In this document: positions 26,526 through 35,818 of the stretch, piece after piece
Layout of the letters: the number at the start of each line of letters is the position of its first letter
How positions within the stretch are numbered: the first letter of the stretch is position 1
Assembly (NCBI RefSeq): GCF_028281565.1
Contig: NZ_JANQJQ010000043.1
Location: forward strand, 186,001 to 250,000
DNA: 64,000 nucleotides
Origin: Seonamhaeicola sp.
GTDB taxonomy: Bacteria > Bacteroidota > Bacteroidia > Flavobacteriales > Flavobacteriaceae
Direction of reading: 5' to 3'
Made by a program: the position numbers and the translations under genes
Notes under the pieces: generated by a model
What the model was told of the DNA's origin: nothing
The model's database searches: none
What the model saw: the letters and a program-made list of their open reading frames with translations, nothing else

Positions 26526-28277
26526 TTGATGAGATTGATACATATTAAAAAAATGATAGTTCTTGCATGTATAGCAATAATTGTCACGGGCTGTTTTTCA
26601 AAAAATGTTGAGAATGGAAAAAATGATTCCTGTAGAAACTCTATTTGCAACCCCCTGAACCTAAGTTATCGCTTTATGCCAGATGGTGCCTCACGCCGTG
26701 AAGCGGCCGATCCTAGTGTGGTAACCTTTCAGGATGAATATTACCTGTTCGCTTCTAAGTCTGGAGGTTACTGGTACTCATCAGATTTGGTGGATTGGGA
26801 ATTTGTAGAGACCGATCAAATTCCAACTGAGCAATATGCTCCTACTGTTATTACAATGCGAGATACGATTTTCTTTTTGGCCTCTTCACGAGACAGACTA
26901 GAAAATGCTATATATAAATCTGGGAATCCTAAATCAGGACAGTGGACCCAGGTTAGAAACGCCATGCCATTTGATGTTTGGGATCCGGCATTTTTTCAAG
27001 ATGACGATGAAAGATTATATATGTATTGGGGATGTTCCAATAGGGACCCCATTAGAGGCATCGAATTAGATCCAATCACTTTTGATCCAATAAGTGATTC
27101 CATTGATTGTATTGCTCAGAATTTTAAAGTACATGGCTGGGAACGCCCTGGGGATTATAATGAAATCGATAGGGCACCTTGGATAGAAGGCCCCTGGATG
27201 ACCAAGCACGAAGGCAAATATTATTTGCAGTATGCCGGCCCTGGTACTGAGTTTAAAAGTTATGCAGATGGTGTTTATGAGGGAGGCTCGCCCTTGGGGC
27301 CGTTTACCTATGCAAAAAACAACCCGTTTTCATATAAACCTGAAGGGTTTATAAATGGGGCGGGGCATGGAAGTACGTTTAAGGACAGGTATGGCAACTA
27401 TTGGCATATGGGTACTATGACCGTTTATGTAAAAGATTGGTTTGAAAGAAGATTGGGGCTATTCCCAACATATTTTGACGGCGAAGGTAACCTAGTTACC
27501 GATACCGGATTTGGTGACACGCCTTTTTATATTCCAAATAAAAAAGTTTCTGATGTAAAAGAATTGAATACAAATTGGATGCTCCTATCTTATAACAAAG
27601 AAGTGTCAGCATCTTCACAAATAGATTCGTTGCCAGTTAAAAATGCAGTAGATGAAAATGTCAGAACGTATTGGAGTGCCGTTTCGGGTGACAAAGGCGA
27701 ATGGTATAGTATTGATTTGTTAGAAGAATGTGACATATCGGCTATTCAGGTTAATTTTTATGACCACGGCACCCAATTGTTTAAACGTGATGAAAATATT
27801 TATTATCAGTACGTTTTGGAGTACTCGAAAAATGGGGCAAATTGGGTGTCACTTATAAATAAAGAAAACCATATGCTAGATACGCCCCATGATTATATTC
27901 AACTCGAAAACCCAGTAAAGGCAAGATATATTAGGCTGACCAGCTATTATGTGCCCGATGGCAATTTTGCATTATCCGATTTAAGAGTTTTTGGAAAAGG
28001 AATGGGGCCGTTGCCCAACATGCCCAAGAATATTGAAGCTATAAGGAATCAAAATGATAGGAGAGAAGTATTGTTGACATGGGATGAGTCCAAGAATGCC
28101 GATGGTTATATCATTCAATATGGTATTTCCAAAGATAAACTTTACCATTCGTATAAGGTATATGGTAAAAATACGGTTACAATACGATCATTAAATGCCA
28201 ATCAGGATTATTGCTTCAGGTTGGATGCCTTTAATGAAAATGGTCTTGTGAAAAACAGAACGGTAGTATTTAATTAA
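26526..28277 (+). CDS. GH43-family glycosidase lipoprotein with discoidin-like and Fn3-like modules
   Basis: This 583-residue lipoprotein (Cys23 in VTGCFSK) has an N-terminal five-bladed GH43-type domain at about 55-345. The expected acidic triad is present: Asp62 (ADPS), Asp153 (WDPAFF) and Glu221 (WIEGPW). An F5/8 type C (CBM32-like) domain follows at about 355-490 (NAVDENVRTYWSAV, ARYIRLTSYYV). A fibronectin-III-like tail runs at about 495-583. GH43 enzymes remove arabinose, xylose or galactose residues. Lipidation suggests action at the surface or outer membrane. It is 11 bases upstream of the esterase gene, consistent with side-chain trimming of a decorated glycan. The exact substrate is unknown. 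Confidence 0.85.
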   Translation: MMRLIHIKKMIVLACIAIIVTGCFSKNVENGKNDSCRNSICNPLNLSYRFMPDGASRREAADPSVVTFQDEYYLFASKSGGYWYSSDLVDWEFVETDQIPTEQYAPTVITMRDTIFFLASSRDRLENAIYKSGNPKSGQWTQVRNAMPFDVWDPAFFQDDDERLYMYWGCSNRDPIRGIELDPITFDPISDSIDCIAQNFKVHGWERPGDYNEIDRAPWIEGPWMTKHEGKYYLQYAGPGTEFKSYADGVYEGGSPLGPFTYAKNNPFSYKPEGFINGAGHGSTFKDRYGNYWHMGTMTVYVKDWFERRLGLFPTYFDGEGNLVTDTGFGDTPFYIPNKKVSDVKELNTNWMLLSYNKEVSASSQIDSLPVKNAVDENVRTYWSAVSGDKGEWYSIDLLEECDISAIQVNFYDHGTQLFKRDENIYYQYVLEYSKNGANWVSLINKENHMLDTPHDYIQLENPVKARYIRLTSYYVPDGNFALSDLRVFGKGMGPLPNMPKNIEAIRNQNDRREVLLTWDESKNADGYIIQYGISKDKLYHSYKVYGKNTVTIRSLNANQDYCFRLDAFNENGLVKNRTVVFN

Positions 28278-28288
28278 GTTTTGATAAG

Positions 28289-29677
28289 ATGAAATACGCT
28301 ATTTTCAACTTACAGCTATTAATAAGTTTACATTTTACTGTTTACAGTAATGCCAGTATTTGGACGCCATCTATTATCTCGGATAATATGGTGCTTCAAA
28401 AAAATGATACCGTGAAAATTTGGGGTTGGTCGACGGTACCAGACGAGACAATTACCATAAATTGCTCATGGCTGGAAACTCCTATTTCAACAAAGGTGCA
28501 TCAAGGCAATTGGAAAATTTTGGTTACTACTACCAATTCGAAAAAGAAACAAACAATTACCGTAAGTGGACACGAACAATTGGTAATTGAGAATATTCTT
28601 TTCGGCGAGGTGTGGTTGGCATCCGGTCAATCCAATATGGAATGGAACGGTAATTTGGGATATGATGATTCTGAAGAAGAAAGAAAAACAGCCAATTATC
28701 CGGAAATACGTTTTTTCAAGATTAAAAATCAACAATCAAAGTACCCCTTGAACGACGTAAAAGGAGAATGGGTAGTATGTTCTCCGAAAACGGTGAATGA
28801 TTTTAGTGCCGTTGGATACCTTTTTGGCAAAGAAATTCATAAAAAGCTCAAAGGGCCAGTAGGCTTAATTCAAGCCGCCTGGGGAGGTACGCCAATAGAA
28901 CCTTGGATAGAAGCATCATTAACATTAAATAATGAGTATTTATTGGCAGAATCTAAAAAGTTGCCTGAAGAAGTATATGCTCCTGAAAAACCCGGTGTGC
29001 TATTTAATTCCATGATTTTTCCACTTAAGGGTTTTAGGTTTAGAGGGATTATCTGGTATCAAGGGGAATCTAATGTTCTAAATGCCGAGTCTTATTACAA
29101 ATCCTTTCCGCTTTTAATAAAATCTTGGAGGCAACATTTTGGAGGAGACCTACCTTTTTATTTCGTTCAAATCGCACCATTTACGTATTGGGATCCGAAG
29201 CAGCGATCTGAAATTATTAGAGATGCTCAATTATTCGCAATGAAGAATATTCCTAATACAGGCATGGTGGTAACCAACGATATTGGTGATTTAAAGGATA
29301 TCCATCCAAGAAACAAAAAAGAAGTAGCCAGAAGACTTTCATTATGGGCAATCTCCAAAACTTACGGATTTAAAGATGTTGTGCCTTCAGGGCCTGTATA
29401 TCATTCAGCAAATGTAACGGGAAATAAGATTATAGTACAGTTCAAATTTGCAGAAGAAGGATTAATAGCAAAAGGTGAAAAGCTCATGGGTTTTGAGATT
29501 GCAGGAGCAGATAAAAAATATTATCCAGCAAGGGCAAAAATTAAAAAAAATGAAATATTACTGTGTAGTCCTAAAGTAAGAGCCCCACAGTTTATAAGGT
29601 ATGCATATTCTAATATAGCCGAAGCTAGTTTATTTAATACATATGGGCTGCCAGCATCTGCGTTTAAAACGGAATAA
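28289..29677 (+). CDS. SASA-type (sialate O-acetylesterase-like) carbohydrate esterase
   Basis: This 462-residue secreted protein has a signal peptide (about residues 1-22) and an SGNH-like fold. The nucleophile is Ser115 in the block GEVWLASGQSNMEW. The oxyanion/substrate motifs WGGTPIEPW and IIWYQGESNV follow, and the acid-base pair is Asp337/His339 in DIHP. It is predicted to remove O-acetyl groups in the periplasm. In polysaccharide loci this family usually deacetylates plant or algal glycans rather than sialic acid, so the classical name should not be read as a substrate. It lies between the GH43 gene and the sugar porters. Confidence 0.85.
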   Translation: MKYAIFNLQLLISLHFTVYSNASIWTPSIISDNMVLQKNDTVKIWGWSTVPDETITINCSWLETPISTKVHQGNWKILVTTTNSKKKQTITVSGHEQLVIENILFGEVWLASGQSNMEWNGNLGYDDSEEERKTANYPEIRFFKIKNQQSKYPLNDVKGEWVVCSPKTVNDFSAVGYLFGKEIHKKLKGPVGLIQAAWGGTPIEPWIEASLTLNNEYLLAESKKLPEEVYAPEKPGVLFNSMIFPLKGFRFRGIIWYQGESNVLNAESYYKSFPLLIKSWRQHFGGDLPFYFVQIAPFTYWDPKQRSEIIRDAQLFAMKNIPNTGMVVTNDIGDLKDIHPRNKKEVARRLSLWAISKTYGFKDVVPSGPVYHSANVTGNKIIVQFKFAEEGLIAKGEKLMGFEIAGADKKYYPARAKIKKNEILLCSPKVRAPQFIRYAYSNIAEASLFNTYGLPASAFKTE

Positions 29678-29751
29678 TTAAATGCAAAAGTTAAGATAGT
29701 AAATTTAGAAGTAGCACTTTCAAAAATCATCTTTAATTCCAAATCCAATTA

Positions 29752-31176
29752 ATGAAAATACCTAATAAAACTAATAAAAGATACCTTTTAAAACTAACAT
29801 TAGTGGCCACCTTAGGAGGGCTGTTATTTGGATATGACACAGCGGTCATTTCTGGAACAGTAAGCTCCTTGGAGCAATTTTTCATTATACCATTTGGTCT
29901 GGATGAGCTATCGGCAAATTCAAGGTTGGGACTGGTGGTTTCAAGTGCCTTGATAGGATGTGTCATTGGAGGTCTTTCGGGTGGTATAATTAGTAAAAAG
30001 TTTGGAAGAAAAAAAGGGCTCGTTTTGGCGGCGTTTTTGTTTTTGTTGTCAGCCCTGGGGTCGGCAATGCCTGAAATGTTTATAAAGGAGATAGGACAGG
30101 CCGACCATAGCTATATCTATATTTTTATAGTATATAGAATAATAGGAGGTATAGGCGTAGGCCTGGCTTCCATGCTTTCGCCACTTTATATTGCTGAAAT
30201 AGCACCAGCCAAAAGTAGAGGTATGTTGGTGTCTATGAATCAATTCGCCATTATATTCGGAATGCTTGTTGTTTATTTCGTAAACTACTTTATAGCCAAA
30301 CAAGGCAATGATACTTGGCTGAATACTATCGGTTGGCGTTGGATGTTTGCCTCAGAAACCATTCCGGCAGGATTATTTTTGATCATGCTGTTCTTTGTTC
30401 CCGACACACCAAGGTCATTGATGCTTAGGTCTCAACCAGAAAAGGCTTTAAGGGTCTTAAACAAAGTAAATGGGCTTGTTGAAGCTAAAAAGATATTAAT
30501 AGATATTCAAAACACAATGGAAAAACGTTCTGGGAAATTATTTTCCCATGGTGTTACAGTCATTGTTATTGGCATACTTTTATCCATGTTTCAACAGTTC
30601 GTTGGAATCAATGTAGTGCTATACTACGCTCCGGAAATATTTAAAAGCATGGGGTCTGGAACCGATACGGCATTATTACAAACCATTATTGTCGGGTCTA
30701 TAAATCTATTGTTTACCATACTGGCCATTACTACAGTGGATAAATTTGGGAGGAAACCATTGATGATTGTAGGTGCTCTTGGTATGGCTGTAGCTATGTT
30801 TGCGTTGGGAGGTGCATTTTTCAGTCAATCCATAGGTACATTTGCTTTGATATGTATGTTGGTTTATGTGGCCAGTTTCGCTTTGAGTTGGGGCCCTGTG
30901 GTTTGGGTATTGCTATCTGAAATATTTCCTAATAAGATTAGGGGTAAGGCCATGGCAGTAGCTGTTGCCGTGCAATGGATATCAAACTATTTAATATCCT
31001 GGACTTTCCCAATGATGGATAAAAACACATACCTACTAGAGAAGTTTAATCATGGTTTTGCCTATTGGGTTTATGGGGTCATGGCGGTAATAGCAACTAT
31101 TATAGTTTGGAAATATGTACCAGAGACCAAAGGAAAAACTTTGGAAGAAATGGAGGGACTTTGGGATAACAAATAG
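29752..31176 (+). CDS. sugar porter family MFS transporter 1
   Basis: This 474-residue inner-membrane protein has the 12-helix pattern of the sugar porter family. It contains GGLLFGYDTAVISG in helix 1, the loop motif FGRKKG, PAKSRGMLVSMNQ, the PDTPRS motif before the central loop, QQFVGINVVLYYAPEI in helix 7, and the C-terminal PETKGKTLEEME. It should import a monosaccharide (homologues take xylose, galactose, arabinose or glucose) by proton symport. It lies 17 bases before a second porter, suggesting two different monosaccharides, or a mono- and a disaccharide, are released by the locus B enzymes. No phosphorylating kinase is encoded in the locus. Confidence 0.9.
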   Translation: MKIPNKTNKRYLLKLTLVATLGGLLFGYDTAVISGTVSSLEQFFIIPFGLDELSANSRLGLVVSSALIGCVIGGLSGGIISKKFGRKKGLVLAAFLFLLSALGSAMPEMFIKEIGQADHSYIYIFIVYRIIGGIGVGLASMLSPLYIAEIAPAKSRGMLVSMNQFAIIFGMLVVYFVNYFIAKQGNDTWLNTIGWRWMFASETIPAGLFLIMLFFVPDTPRSLMLRSQPEKALRVLNKVNGLVEAKKILIDIQNTMEKRSGKLFSHGVTVIVIGILLSMFQQFVGINVVLYYAPEIFKSMGSGTDTALLQTIIVGSINLLFTILAITTVDKFGRKPLMIVGALGMAVAMFALGGAFFSQSIGTFALICMLVYVASFALSWGPVVWVLLSEIFPNKIRGKAMAVAVAVQWISNYLISWTFPMMDKNTYLLEKFNHGFAYWVYGVMAVIATIIVWKYVPETKGKTLEEMEGLWDNK

Positions 31177-31193
31177 AATAAGATGTTTTTATA

Positions 31194-32741
31194 ATGAATT
31201 CATTACCTAAAAAAATAATCTTTATAGCCTCTGTAGTATCCATTGGTGGTTTCCTTTTCGGATTTGATGCCTCGGTAATTTCAGGTGTAATAAAGTTCAT
31301 AAAACCTGAATTCAATCTGACTGACTTGCAACTGGGTTGGGTTGTAAGTTCACCATCTTTTTCAGCAATGTTCGCTATGTTGGTTTCAGGTAGATTGAGC
31401 GATTATCTGGGGAGAAAAAAGGTGTTGTTAATAGTTGCGGTTCTTTACTCCCTGTCAGCACTGTTATCCGCTCTGGCATCCAGTTATGAAATTTTAGTCT
31501 TGGCAAGAATGGTTGGTGGAGCTGCTTTTGGAGCTGCTTTGATTTTAGCTCCCGTATATATAGCCGAGGTTTCTCCCGCAGAAAGCCGTGGCAAATTGGT
31601 CACCATTCAGAACTTGAATATTGTTATAGGCTTTTCGGCTGCTTATTTTTGTAATTACTTTTTTTTGCAACAAATAGAAGCGTCAAATTTTATTAATGAA
31701 GAAACAGCATGGCGATGGATGTTGGGAATTGAATTAGTACCGGCAGTCATATATTTCTTCTTATTGCTTTTAGTACCAAAAAGCCCCCGTTGGTTATTGT
31801 TAAAAAATGAAGAAACTCAGGCCAGGGATATATTAAGGCGTATTTATGGAGACATGAGAGCGTTTGAAGAAGTGGTATTAATCAAAGAAAGTCTAAAAGA
31901 TAATAAGGAAGCAAAAAGGGTAAATTTAAAAAGCTTGTTCAATCCTGGGTTAGCATTTGTACTAACATTAGGATTTGTCATTGGCATTTTACAGCAAATT
32001 ACCGGTGTAAATGTGGTATATTTTTATGCCACTACTATTTTTGAACAATCTGGAATAGGCTCTAATGCGGCCTTTGCTCAGGCAATTTGGGTAGGTATTA
32101 TAAATATAGTATTTACGGTCATTGCCATGTATTTAATTGATAGGCTAGGACGACGGCCATTAATGCTTATTGGTGTCGCAGGGGTAGCCGTAAGCATGTG
32201 CATTTCTGCCTATGGTTTTGGTAAAGCTACTTTTGAATTGGACCAAGATAGGATTTCTATGTTGGCGCCTGAGATTGAATTATACAAATTGTCAAATATC
32301 ATTGATAACAAGTATGATAATGATGTTGATTTTAAAAACGATTTAAAACTGGCACTTGGTGAGCAAATGTATGCTAAACACGAAGGAGATATTTTGAAAG
32401 CAGCAATTCACATGAATCCGATTTTAGTACTAATTGGAATATTAGGGTTTGTGGCGAGCTTCGCTATTTCTTTAGGGCCCGTTATGTGGGTGTTGTTAGC
32501 TGAATTGTTTCCCAATTGGATTCGAGGTTTGGCTATTTCAGTGGTGGCTTTCGTAAATTCCTTGGTAAGTTGGTTTGTACAATTCATCTTTCCTTATGAA
32601 TTGGCTAAAATAGGTAGTGCATTAACCTTTTTCATTTTTGGCATATTGGCTGTAATTGGCTTTTTAATATTGCTCAAGATTATGCCCGAAACAAAAGGTA
32701 AGTCCCTGGAGGAGATAGAAAACGAATTTGTGAAAAGCTAA
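31194..32741 (+). CDS. sugar porter family MFS transporter 2
   Basis: This 515-residue second sugar porter carries GGFLFGFDASVISG, LGRKKVLL, PAESRGKLVTIQN, PKSPRWLL, LQQITGVNVVYFY and PETKGKSLEEIE. It differs from the first porter by an extra hydrophilic stretch of about 65 residues between late helices, starting near ELDQDRISML and ending before HMNPILVL. A helix-turn-helix-like mixture of charged residues there suggests a soluble loop. Its stop codon overlaps the next start by one base (TAATG), so it is translationally coupled to the cytoplasmic GH43. That coupling suggests it imports the oligosaccharide that the GH43 hydrolyses. Confidence 0.9.
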   Translation: MNSLPKKIIFIASVVSIGGFLFGFDASVISGVIKFIKPEFNLTDLQLGWVVSSPSFSAMFAMLVSGRLSDYLGRKKVLLIVAVLYSLSALLSALASSYEILVLARMVGGAAFGAALILAPVYIAEVSPAESRGKLVTIQNLNIVIGFSAAYFCNYFFLQQIEASNFINEETAWRWMLGIELVPAVIYFFLLLLVPKSPRWLLLKNEETQARDILRRIYGDMRAFEEVVLIKESLKDNKEAKRVNLKSLFNPGLAFVLTLGFVIGILQQITGVNVVYFYATTIFEQSGIGSNAAFAQAIWVGIINIVFTVIAMYLIDRLGRRPLMLIGVAGVAVSMCISAYGFGKATFELDQDRISMLAPEIELYKLSNIIDNKYDNDVDFKNDLKLALGEQMYAKHEGDILKAAIHMNPILVLIGILGFVASFAISLGPVMWVLLAELFPNWIRGLAISVVAFVNSLVSWFVQFIFPYELAKIGSALTFFIFGILAVIGFLILLKIMPETKGKSLEEIENEFVKS

Positions 32742-34327
32742 TGGAATATATTCAGAATCCAATATTAAAAGGGTTTAACCCAGACCCCTCAATCTGTAGG
32801 GTTGGGGATGATTATTATATTGCCACCTCTACTTTTGAATGGTTTCCTGGTGTACAGATCCATCATTCAAAAGATTTAAAGCATTGGCAAGTTATTGCGC
32901 GACCTTTAAACAGGTTAGATCAATTGGATTTAAAAGGTGTTCCGGATTCTTGCGGTGTTTGGGCACCTTGCCTAAGTTATGATAATGGAACTTTTTATTT
33001 AGTGTATTCCAACGTAAAATCTTTTGACGGCGGATGGATGGATACCCCTAATTACGTCATAACAACCGAAGATATTAAAGGGGAATGGTCTAAACCGGTG
33101 TATTTGAATTCCAATGGTTTCGACGGCTCGTTCTTTCATGAAAAAGGAAGAACATATTATTTAAGCATGCGCGCCGATTATAGAAAAACACCTCCTTTTA
33201 ATGGCATTTTGTTACAAGAATACGATAAAATAAATAAGAGGCTCGTTGATAATGAAGTACTGCTTACAAAAGGAACTTATTTAGGCTCGACTGAAGGTCC
33301 CCATATATACAAACATAAGGAATATTATTATTTAGTCGTTGCGGAAGGAGGAACGGAGTACAATCATGCAGTGTCTGTTTTTAGGGCAAAGACTGTCAAC
33401 GGCCCTTATAAGGAGCATCCAGACAACCCTGTACTGACATCTAAAGATTACCCGGAAAATAATCTTCAAAAGGCAGGGCATGCCTCATTTGTTAAAACCC
33501 AGAATGAAGATTGGTACATGGTTTTTTTGGTGGGAAGGCCACTTAGTAAAAGAGGAAGATGTACCTTGGGAAGAGAAACTGCCATAGAAGAATTAGTTTG
33601 GAAGGATGGTTGGCCGTATTTAAAGAATGGTGGCAAACAACCAAGAACTAATATCCCAATGTCTAGACTCCCAGAGTATAAATTTGAGTATTTGTTGGAA
33701 AAAGACGATTTTGATTCTCAAGTTTTAAACCCTTGTTTTCAATCGTTGCGCATTCCAGTGGACCAGAATTGGTTATCCCTAACTGAAAGGCCGGGGTATT
33801 TAAGGCTTAAAGGCAAAGAATCTTTGGCATCTACCCATTCCCAGTCCCTTATTGCCAGGCGTATTCAGCATTTTAAAGCTGAGGTAACAACGTGTGTGGA
33901 ATTTGAACCTAAAGTTTTTAAACAATTGGCTGGTTTGGTGTTTTATTACAATACTGGGCACTTTCACTATTTGGCTATTACAAGAAATGATACGGATAAA
34001 ACTTTGTCGGTAATTTCAAGTGATAATTTTAAGGTATCTGTGCAGGAAGAAGAAGTTGTCATTTCCGGAAAGGAAAGGATATTTTTAAAAGGAATCATTT
34101 CAAGTGAAGATTTGCAGTTTTATTACAGTATTGATGAAGTTGCTTTTCATCCAATTGGTGACACATTAGATATGAGTATCCTATCGGACGATTACATTCA
34201 AAACGGGAATGATAAATATAGACCGGCTTTCACTGGCGCCTTTGTTGGATTGTGTTGCCAAGACTTGAAGGGTAATTCACTGCACGCCGATTTTGATTGG
34301 TTTGAGTATAAGGAAATTAAGAAGTAA
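32741..34327 (+). CDS. cytoplasmic GH43 beta-xylosidase / alpha-L-arabinofuranosidase-like enzyme
   Basis: This 528-residue protein has no signal peptide. The N-terminal five-bladed propeller has the GH43 opening NPILKGFNPDPSI and TFEWFPGV, with the acidic triad Asp15, Asp128 and Glu185 (EGPHIY). Spacing and sequence closely resemble the XynB-type beta-xylosidases. A C-terminal beta-sandwich from about residue 320 (LSLTERPGYLRLKG) is also typical of these proteins. It should release xylose or arabinose from short imported oligosaccharides. The ATG overlaps the stop of the upstream sugar porter by one base. It is the last gene of locus B. Dual xylosidase/arabinofuranosidase activity is common in this subfamily. 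Confidence 0.9.
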   Translation: MEYIQNPILKGFNPDPSICRVGDDYYIATSTFEWFPGVQIHHSKDLKHWQVIARPLNRLDQLDLKGVPDSCGVWAPCLSYDNGTFYLVYSNVKSFDGGWMDTPNYVITTEDIKGEWSKPVYLNSNGFDGSFFHEKGRTYYLSMRADYRKTPPFNGILLQEYDKINKRLVDNEVLLTKGTYLGSTEGPHIYKHKEYYYLVVAEGGTEYNHAVSVFRAKTVNGPYKEHPDNPVLTSKDYPENNLQKAGHASFVKTQNEDWYMVFLVGRPLSKRGRCTLGRETAIEELVWKDGWPYLKNGGKQPRTNIPMSRLPEYKFEYLLEKDDFDSQVLNPCFQSLRIPVDQNWLSLTERPGYLRLKGKESLASTHSQSLIARRIQHFKAEVTTCVEFEPKVFKQLAGLVFYYNTGHFHYLAITRNDTDKTLSVISSDNFKVSVQEEEVVISGKERIFLKGIISSEDLQFYYSIDEVAFHPIGDTLDMSILSDDYIQNGNDKYRPAFTGAFVGLCCQDLKGNSLHADFDWFEYKEIKK

Positions 34328-34762
34328 AAGTTAGTTGCGTTTGACTTTTCGAAATATACAGTTTCTTTTATAGCAATTATGTATAGTTTAAAGTGGAGAA
34401 ATCTTTCGCTTTTTATATAGTTAATCCTACCGTGGTCACTGAAATACTTTCAGTTAATAGTTATCAGTATCTCTAATATTAAAGAACCTTCTCGTTGTAA
34501 AATTAAACTTATTCATATTTCTTCAAGCAAATGAAGTCTTCCAGGAAGGATATTCCTAAATCTTTTTGAAAATTAAGGGGTGTTTTTCTTAGGTTTCGGT
34601 AAGGCATTCATTATATCAACTTCCAGATTCACAAGTACGCAAATAATATTGTATATCCGGGTTAAACGGTTCATGAGGATAATATAGTCTTATTTTTGAG
34701 TAAAAAAGCACTGTTAAAATTAAGATAACTCCGCTAATTTTACGAATCTAAAAATTGATAAT
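34328..34762. other. 435-base gap between locus B and the DHDPS-family gene
   Basis: All frames are interrupted by stops and I recognise no gene or RNA. It probably contains the 3' end of the locus B transcript and the promoter of the downstream gene. I found no convincing terminator hairpin or TTTG/TAnnTTTG promoter. Confidence 0.5.
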
Positions 34763-35692
34763 ATGAATATTCAATGGAAGGGTGTAATGCCTGCAATAAC
34801 AACACAGTTCACAGAGAATGATGAACTGGATTTAGAATTGTTTAAGGTTAATGTTCAAGCTCAATTAGATGCGGGTATACATGGACTTGTTTTAGGAGGT
34901 ACTTTAGGGGAAGCAAGTACTTTGTCCATAGATGAATTACGTTTATTAACCAGAGTAACTGTTGAGTTTGTAGATGGTAAGGTTCCCGTTGTCATGAACA
35001 TAGCGGCACAAACAACAAAAGAAGCAATAGAATTGGCTAGAATAGCAGAGGAAGACGGTGCTTCAGGAATAATGATTTTACCTCCTATGCGCTATAGTGC
35101 CACTGATGAGGAAATGGTAACATATTTTAAAGCGGTAGCTAAAAGTACAACTCTGCCCATAATGATTTATAACAACCCTATTGACTATAAGTTATTCGTT
35201 ACTTTAGATATGTTCGAAGCGCTTATCGATACTTGTTCAAACATACAGGCTGTAAAAGAATCAACAAGAGATACAACTAATGTGATTCGAATTAAAAATA
35301 GATTTGGTGATAGGTTAGCGGTATTATGCGGAGTCGATACATTGGCTTTTGAAAGTCTATGCCTGGGAGCAGATGGCTGGGTGGCAGGGTTAGTTGATGC
35401 ATTTCCTGCTGAAACAGTTGCAATTTATGAGCTTACAAAAGTGGGAAGATATCAGGAGGCTTTAAATATTTACAGATGGTTTATGCCATTGTTAGAATTA
35501 GATATACACCCTAAATTGGTACAGTATATAAAAATGGCATCTGTATATACAAAGATAGGATCAGAGTATGTTAGAGCTCCAAGGTTGGTATTAGAAGGTG
35601 AGGAACGTGCAAGAATTATTAGTATCATTGAGGAAGGTCTAAAAACAAGACCGACATTACCCGAGTATAAAAACCTTAGTGCCTTAGTTTAA
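34763..35692 (+). CDS. DHDPS/NAL-family lyase, possibly hydroxyproline-pathway deaminase
   Basis: This 309-residue cytoplasmic TIM-barrel enzyme belongs to the dihydrodipicolinate synthase/N-acetylneuraminate lyase family. The Schiff-base lysine is Lys165 (AVKEST) and the catalytic tyrosine is Tyr136 (YNNP). The loop GGTLGEASTL replaces the GTTGE of true DapA. The C-terminal half (GADGWVAGLVDAFP) matches DHDPS-like proteins found in Bacteroidota hydroxyproline clusters. There the family acts as pyrroline-4-hydroxy-2-carboxylate deaminase, forming 2-oxoglutarate semialdehyde. This reading is supported by the decayed FAD amino-acid oxidase 4.2 kb downstream and the two peptidases between. A 2-keto-3-deoxy sugar-acid aldolase is the alternative. 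Confidence 0.75.
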   Translation: MNIQWKGVMPAITTQFTENDELDLELFKVNVQAQLDAGIHGLVLGGTLGEASTLSIDELRLLTRVTVEFVDGKVPVVMNIAAQTTKEAIELARIAEEDGASGIMILPPMRYSATDEEMVTYFKAVAKSTTLPIMIYNNPIDYKLFVTLDMFEALIDTCSNIQAVKESTRDTTNVIRIKNRFGDRLAVLCGVDTLAFESLCLGADGWVAGLVDAFPAETVAIYELTKVGRYQEALNIYRWFMPLLELDIHPKLVQYIKMASVYTKIGSEYVRAPRLVLEGEERARIISIIEEGLKTRPTLPEYKNLSALV

Positions 35693-35818
35693 AATGTTTT
35701 TGTATTGTTCAAATAGGCACTGTAGATACCGGAGTGGTATTTATATGTAAGTAACACTAACTTAGCATAAGAAATTTAGAAAGTAAGTCAAATAAAAACT
35801 TAAAGCCTGATATTTAAG

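Noticed and set aside
28289-29677. Sialic acid metabolism suggested by the SASA-type esterase and a DHDPS/NAL-family gene nearby
   Set aside because: No sialidase, epimerase or kinase is present; the esterase sits among GH43 genes and the lyase lacks a sialate context.
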